Made by a program: the position numbers and the translations under genes. Of a DNA stretch of 32,156 bases, positions 26,868-32,156 are shown one piece after another (position 1 is the first letter of the stretch; each line of letters begins with the position of its first letter). The stretch is from a bacterium (lineage in GTDB: Bacteria; Elusimicrobiota; Elusimicrobia; UBA1565). The stretch lies in NCBI GenBank assembly GCA_004322435.1, contig SCTT01000115.1, positions 1-32,156 of the forward strand. The letters are read 5' to 3'. The notes beneath the pieces were generated by a model that was not told where the DNA came from, ran no database searches, and saw only the letters and a program-made list of their open reading frames with translations.

Positions 26868-28358
26868 GTCCTTCGTCTTCTTCGGAGGGGACACCTTCGC
26901 GAACTTGCGGGCCTCGAAAGGCCGGAACACCGACGGGAGCGGGGCCCCGGGCGCGCCGATGGACACAGACGGCGAGCCTCCCTTGGCTTTCTTCGCCGGC
27001 GCGGGCGCGGCCTTCTTGGGGGTTCCTTTCGCGGCCGTGACCGGCGCCGCCGCCGGAGCCGCCTTCGCCGGCCGCGCCGCGCCGCGGCCCGTCTTCCCCT
27101 GAGAACGCATCGGGCCGCCGCGCGGGGCGTCCTTCGGAGCGCCGGGCGCTCCCGGCCCTCCGCGAACGGCCCCAGCCGCCCCTTTGCGGCCGGACGGCGG
27201 CGAACCGGCGCGGCGCCCGCCTCCACCCCCTCCGCCCCCTCCGCCCGGGCCGCGGCCGGAGGGCGCGCGCCCCGACATCGCGGTGTTGCCGCCGCGCTTG
27301 CCGCCTCCTCCTCCCCCGCCGCCTCCGCCGCCGAAACCCTTGCCGCCGCCGCCCGAACGGCGTCCGCCCCCGCGTCCGCCGCGACGCCCCCCGCCTCGGC
27401 CGCCCCCGCCCCCTCCGCCGAATCCCTTGCCGAGCTTGATGCTGTTGCGCGGGAACTTGCGCCCGGCGACGCGCGCCGGTTTCTTCTGAACTCCTCCGGC
27501 GGCCGGCGGCGGCGCGAGAGCCGGCGGCGGTAGGCGGTGGACGTCCCAGGGCCGCAACGCGGGGCCGCGCCGCCGTGGGCCGGCCCCTGCCCGCGCGTAG
27601 ACCTCGAGCTCGGGCGTCACCTCGACCACGAGCCCGACGCGGACGCCGCCGGAAGGGGTGACCGCCTCCCGTTCGAGCCAGTCGACGAAGGGCTCGAGGG
27701 TCTCGGGCGGCGGCACGCCGCGCCCGAGGGCCGAGAGGGTCGATAGGCCGAGGGCGCGCAGCCGCGCCCTCCGCCCGCCGGGCGCGACCCCCTTGAGGAC
27801 GCCCCCCACGTGAGCCCGTGCCCCGGCCTGCGGGCGCTTCGGGTGCGCGAGGCGGAACACGGGAGGCGGCACGCCGCCGTCGACGGCGACGGGGACGGCG
27901 CGCAGGGCCTTGGCCTGGTCGAAATAGACGCCGGCGCGCTCGAACGAGTCCGACACCGCGTCGAGGTCGCGGCGGACGGGCGGCGGGAGCGCCTCCCCCT
28001 CCTCGGAGTCCCCCAGAGCCTCTTCGCCCAGCGCCTCGCGCGCGGCTCGGCTCAGGCGCGCGCGCAGCGCCCCCAGCTCCGCGCGCTCCGCCGTGCCGAG
28101 CTTGCGCCAGCGGCCGCGCAGCTCGAGGAAGCCCGCCCGGAGCGCCGAGAGGCGCGCGGGATCGCCCGCCGCGCCGACTTCGAGCTGGTCGGCGAGCTCA
28201 GCCGCGTCCGCCGCCCAGGCGTCGCGGGACTCGGGCGCGGGGACGGCGCCGGCCGGCCCGGGACGGGCCGCCGAAGGCGGCAAAGGGGACGGCGCGGCCG
28301 GCACGGCCCAGCAGGGGGCCGCGACGGCGGCGCTCAGGAGAGCGGCCAGGAGTCGCAT
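26505..28358 (-). CDS. Secreted glycine-rich, RGG-like protein with antisense tail
   Basis: 617 residues from the ATG at 28358, chosen because it begins the signal peptide (MRLLAALLSAAVAAPCWAVPA); the frame opens 21 codons earlier. After a helical domain (about 45-140) and a folded-looking stretch (PPVFRLAHPKRP... VGLVVEVTPELEVYARAG, about 160-270) comes a basic low-complexity region of some 130 residues with runs of up to 11 Gly broken by Arg and Lys (RGGGRRGGRGGG). An Ala/Lys/Pro-rich stretch follows. The last 121 codons lie opposite the 3' end of the gene at 25317-26867 and read like an antisense shadow, so the true end is uncertain; a missing stop or a sequencing slip in the repeats could explain it. 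Function unknown. Confidence 0.55.
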   Translation of the reverse strand: MRLLAALLSAAVAAPCWAVPAAPSPLPPSAARPGPAGAVPAPESRDAWAADAAELADQLEVGAAGDPARLSALRAGFLELRGRWRKLGTAERAELGALRARLSRAAREALGEEALGDSEEGEALPPPVRRDLDAVSDSFERAGVYFDQAKALRAVPVAVDGGVPPPVFRLAHPKRPQAGARAHVGGVLKGVAPGGRRARLRALGLSTLSALGRGVPPPETLEPFVDWLEREAVTPSGGVRVGLVVEVTPELEVYARAGAGPRRRGPALRPWDVHRLPPPALAPPPAAGGVQKKPARVAGRKFPRNSIKLGKGFGGGGGGGRGGGRRGGRGGGRRSGGGGKGFGGGGGGGGGGGKRGGNTAMSGRAPSGRGPGGGGGGGGGGRRAGSPPSGRKGAAGAVRGGPGAPGAPKDAPRGGPMRSQGKTGRGAARPAKAAPAAAPVTAAKGTPKKAAPAPAKKAKGGSPSVSIGAPGAPLPSVFRPFEARKFAKVSPPKKTKDSARAVDSAGQGGRRVRGKAPGRAKLVGPGRQRRLAGQSARAGQLRDARVGAGGDVGKVGVPRREGGVRRERKEVAAPGGGPVLEEGAAAPDGGREGGRGRGVADGQDRGLRVAGLGKGGA

Positions 28359-28362
28359 CGTT

Positions 28363-28386
28363 CGCGCGCGCGTGCGCGCGCCTATA
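28363..28386 (-). promoter_or_regulatory. TATAGG -10 followed by an 18-base alternating CG/CA tract
   Basis: On the minus strand TATAGG (28381-28386) is followed by 18 bases of unbroken purine-pyrimidine alternation (28363-28380, nearly all GC steps), then four bases and the ATG at 28358. The expected transcription start lies inside the alternating tract, which leaves a leader of about 15 bases without a ribosome site. Confidence 0.45.
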
Positions 28387-28443
28387 GGATGGGCGGGGAC
28401 GGGCCCGGAGCCGAGGGCCACAGGGGCCCCCGACGGCCGGCGA

Positions 28444-28514
28444 GGGACCTAGGCGGTTCTAGGTCCCCTCACCCTCGGTCCCTCTCCCGCTCGCGGGAGA
28501 GGGAAGGGTGAGGG
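28444..28514. terminator. Two overlapping hairpins behind the cystathionine beta-synthase gene
   Basis: 28466-28475 and 28480-28490 pair with 28505-28514 and 28493-28503 (10 + 11 base pairs, two-base loop, one small internal bulge). The CCCTCACCCT and CCCTCTCCCGC halves resemble a hairpin repeat I know from intergenic DNA of many GC-rich bacteria. A second hairpin, GGGACCTAG with CTAGGTCCC (28444-28452 with 28459-28467), overlaps it by two bases. The main stem starts one base after the stop codon, so it can end the dnaX-recR-CBS transcript, although no U-run follows. Confidence 0.6.
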
Positions 28515-28515
28515 T

Positions 28516-29889
28516 CTAGGCCTCGGCGATGCGGCTGACGGCCTGCAGGACGTCGTACTTCGTGATGATGTCCCAGCGGCCCTTGGCCGTCGTGACGAGG
28601 ACCGCCGGCGAGCCGGCCGAGATCTTCTGCATCACGGTGTCGATGCGCTCGGAAGGCGTGACGGTCGGCAAGAGAGGCCCCATCACCTCGCGCACGATGC
28701 GGCTCTTGAGGTCATCGCCCTTGAGCAGGCGCCCCATGACCGAATCCTCGAAGATGACGCCGGTGGGGCGGCCCTTCTCGACGACGGGGAGCTGGCTGAT
28801 GTCGAGCTTGCGCATCTTGGCCAGGGCGCCGAGCAAGGTGTCCGTGGGGCTGGCCGCGACGAGCTTGCGGCCGCCCTTCTTCAGGCGCACCACGTCGCCG
28901 GCGGTCAGGCGCACCGAGTCCTCGACGTACTGGTGCTCCTTCATCCACTCGTCGTTGTAGATCTTGGACAGATAGCGCATCCCGGTGTCGGGCAAGAGGA
29001 TGACCATGAGGTCCGTGCTCTTGAGTTTCTTGGCGTGCTCCAAGCCCGCCCAGACCGCCGCGCCGCCCGAGCCGCCGGTGAAGATGCCCTCGACGCGCGC
29101 GAGGCGGCGGGTCGTCAGGAAGCACTCCTTGTCCGGCACCGTGATGACGGTGTCCACGCATTTTAAGTCCATCGTCGACGGGAAGATGTCCTCGCCGATG
29201 CCCTCGACCACGTACGGCTTGGCCTTCCCCAGGCGGTTGTGCATGATCTTGTCGTAGTAGAGCGAGCCGACCGGGTCGACGCCGACGACCTTAAGCTTTG
29301 GGTTCTTCTCGCGCAGGTACTTGGCGGCGCCGCTGATGGTCCCGCCGGTGCCCATGCCGGCCACCCAGTGCGTGATCTTCCCGTCGGTGTCCTTCCAGAG
29401 CTCGGGGCCCGTCGTGCGGTAGTGCGCCGCGGGGTTCTCGGGGTTCTCGTACTGGTTCGGGTAGTACGCGTTCGGGATCTCCTTGGCGAGCTTCGCCGCC
29501 ACGGAGTAGTACGAGCGCGGGTCCGCCGGCTCGACGGCGGTGGGGCAGACGATGACCTCGGCGCCGAGAGCCTTCAGGAAGTTGATCTTCTCGCGCGACT
29601 GCTTGTCGGTGATGGTGAAGATGAGCTTGTAGCCGCGCTGCGCGGCGACGAGGGCCAGGCCGATGCCGGTGTTGCCCGAGGTGCCCTCGATGATGGTGCC
29701 GCCGGGCTTGAGCTTGCCGCGCTTCTCGGCGTCACTGATCATCGAGATGGCGATGCGGTCCTTGACCGACCCGCCCGGGTTGAAGAACTCGGCCTTGACG
29801 TAGATCTTGGGCTTGAGCCCCTCCGACATCTTGCCCAGGCGTATGAGCGGCGTCGCACCGACGGTCTCGAGAATGTTTTCGTAGCGCAT
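28516..29889 (-). CDS. Cystathionine beta-synthase (PLP domain plus CBS pair)
   Basis: 457 residues. The fold type II PLP core has K43 in GGSVKDRIA, the substrate loop EGTSGNTG (67-74) and the phosphate-binding GTGGTISG. ENPENPAAHYRTTGPE is typical of the CBS/cysteine synthase family. The C-terminal 110 residues form two CBS motifs (LVAASPTDTLLGALAKMRKLDISQLPVVE and VTPSERIDTVMQKISAG), as in true cystathionine beta-synthases and not in most cysteine synthases; no N-terminal haem segment is present. It would join serine and homocysteine to cystathionine, which the enzyme at 23319-24503 could split to cysteine. It starts seven bases after recR. A cysteine synthase role cannot be ruled out. Confidence 0.9.
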   Translation of the reverse strand: MRYENILETVGATPLIRLGKMSEGLKPKIYVKAEFFNPGGSVKDRIAISMISDAEKRGKLKPGGTIIEGTSGNTGIGLALVAAQRGYKLIFTITDKQSREKINFLKALGAEVIVCPTAVEPADPRSYYSVAAKLAKEIPNAYYPNQYENPENPAAHYRTTGPELWKDTDGKITHWVAGMGTGGTISGAAKYLREKNPKLKVVGVDPVGSLYYDKIMHNRLGKAKPYVVEGIGEDIFPSTMDLKCVDTVITVPDKECFLTTRRLARVEGIFTGGSGGAAVWAGLEHAKKLKSTDLMVILLPDTGMRYLSKIYNDEWMKEHQYVEDSVRLTAGDVVRLKKGGRKLVAASPTDTLLGALAKMRKLDISQLPVVEKGRPTGVIFEDSVMGRLLKGDDLKSRIVREVMGPLLPTVTPSERIDTVMQKISAGSPAVLVTTAKGRWDIITKYDVLQAVSRIAEA

Positions 29890-29896
29890 TTGTCCC

Positions 29897-30493
29897 CTAG
29901 CTGGCAGTGAACTCCCGGCGCGCCTTGAGCGCGCAGGAAACCGTTTGTTCGTCCAAATAGTCGAGGTGGCCGCCCATCGGCACGCCCTGGGCGATGCGGG
30001 TCACGCGCACCGGATAGGCCTTGAGGAGCTGGGCCAGGAAGAGCGCCGTCGCCTCGCCTTCGGTGTCGGGGTCGGTCGCGAGCACGACCTCCGCGACGCC
30101 CCCGGCCTTGAGCCGCGCCTCGAGCTCCGCCGTGCGCAGGCTCTCGGGGCCCAGGCCCGCCAGCGGCGAGAGGCGGCCGTGGAGGACGTGGTAGAGCCCG
30201 GTATAGCCGTGCGAGCGCTCGAGGGCCGAGACGTGAGGCGGCTGCTCGACGACGCAGATGACGCTCTTGTCGCGGCCGGGGTCGGAGCAGAGGCGGCACG
30301 TCTCGTTCTCGGTGTAGTCGAGGCAGACCGCGCAGGAGCGCACGCGGGCCTTGGCCTCGCGCAGCGCCGCCGAGAGCGCCTCGGACTCGGAGGCCGGCGC
30401 GCGCACCAGGTGCAGGGCCAGGCGCTCGGCCTGCTTGGGGCCCACGCCGGGCAGGCGGCGCAGGGCGGCCGTCAGCTTGTCGAAGCTCTTCAT
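29897..30493 (-). CDS. recR: Recombination protein RecR
   Basis: 198 residues, normal RecR length. It has the helix-hairpin-helix start (LRRLPGVGPKQAERLALHL), a zinc finger with Cys 54, 57, 66 and 69 (CAVC...CRLC), and a Toprim domain with the ICVVEQP strand and ATDPDTEGEATA. The C-terminus VTRIAQGVPMGGHLDYLDEQT is the family's TRIA-GxP-GG-LEY-D element. With RecF/RecO it helps load RecA at gaps. It follows dnaX by six bases. In many genomes the small gene ebfC (ybaB) lies between dnaX and recR; here it is absent. Confidence 0.97.
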   Translation of the reverse strand: MKSFDKLTAALRRLPGVGPKQAERLALHLVRAPASESEALSAALREAKARVRSCAVCLDYTENETCRLCSDPGRDKSVICVVEQPPHVSALERSHGYTGLYHVLHGRLSPLAGLGPESLRTAELEARLKAGGVAEVVLATDPDTEGEATALFLAQLLKAYPVRVTRIAQGVPMGGHLDYLDEQTVSCALKARREFTAS

Positions 30494-30499
30494 GGGCGG

Positions 30500-32098
<1,599 letters not shown>

Positions 32099-32110
32099 GG
32101 GGAGGTGCCC

Positions 32111-32116
32111 AGTGTA
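32111..32116 (-). promoter_or_regulatory. Possible dnaX -10 element
   Basis: TACACT on the minus strand (four of six matches) within the only AT-rich patch upstream of dnaX, ending 12 bases before the ATG. The bases between include no purine-rich ribosome site. No consensus -35 is seen. Confidence 0.4.
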
Positions 32117-32156
32117 TCAAACCCCGCCGCTGGCCTCCACCCGGCCCTACCGCGGG

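Noticed and set aside
27184-27489. Plus-strand proline-rich frame opposite the glycine tract
   Set aside because: It is simply the complement of the Gly-coding repeats and has no start signals.

Overview
The window is very GC-rich, gene-dense bacterial chromosome, with most stops and starts only a few bases apart or overlapping. An LptE lipoprotein, type IV pilus motors, lipobox proteins and an AsmA-like protein point to a diderm (Gram-negative) cell. The gene mix and composition would fit an uncultured lineage such as Elusimicrobiota, but that placement is inference. No phage, insertion sequence, CRISPR array, rRNA or tRNA gene was found.

Layout. 1-2899: the 3' part of a Fic gene, a small secreted protein and a GT-C-type membrane glycosyltransferase. 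3046-7201: the coupled run leuS-lptE-holA, closed by a perfect two-way terminator shared with rpsT, which faces it. 7535-7591 is a divergent rpsT/uvrC promoter; uvrC encodes an unusually short protein. 8894-15468 (minus): a GYF-domain membrane protein followed by pilB, pilT and pilC. 15469-15966 is the only gene-free stretch above 300 bases and holds the most unusual object in the window: a roughly 390-bp, hairpin-filled element with 79-bp inverted arms. 15967-22557 (minus): a tightly coupled run of two paralogous one-helix proteins, comEC, nadK, recN and gltX. 22599-24503 (minus): an AsmA-like protein behind a cystathionine gamma-lyase/synthase. 24543-26867 (plus): a LytM lipoprotein and an unknown secreted protein. 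26505-28358 (minus): a glycine-rich secreted protein whose frame runs into the previous gene tail to tail. 28516-32098 (minus): dnaX-recR-cystathionine beta-synthase.

How they fit together. Replication and repair genes (holA, dnaX, recR, recN, uvrC) mix with translation genes (leuS, gltX, rpsT), pilus and DNA-uptake genes (pilB/T/C, comEC) and envelope genes (lptE, LytM, AsmA-like). Two separated PLP enzymes, a CBS-type synthase and a cystathionine lyase, could form a reverse transsulfuration route from homocysteine to cysteine.

Two results stand out. First, the two arms of the 15.5-15.9 kb element differ at four base pairs of one stem, and each difference is matched by its partner, so pairing is kept while sequence changes. 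Second, many transcription-unit heads have a -10-like hexamer only 5-12 bases before the start codon, which suggests that leaderless mRNAs are common here.
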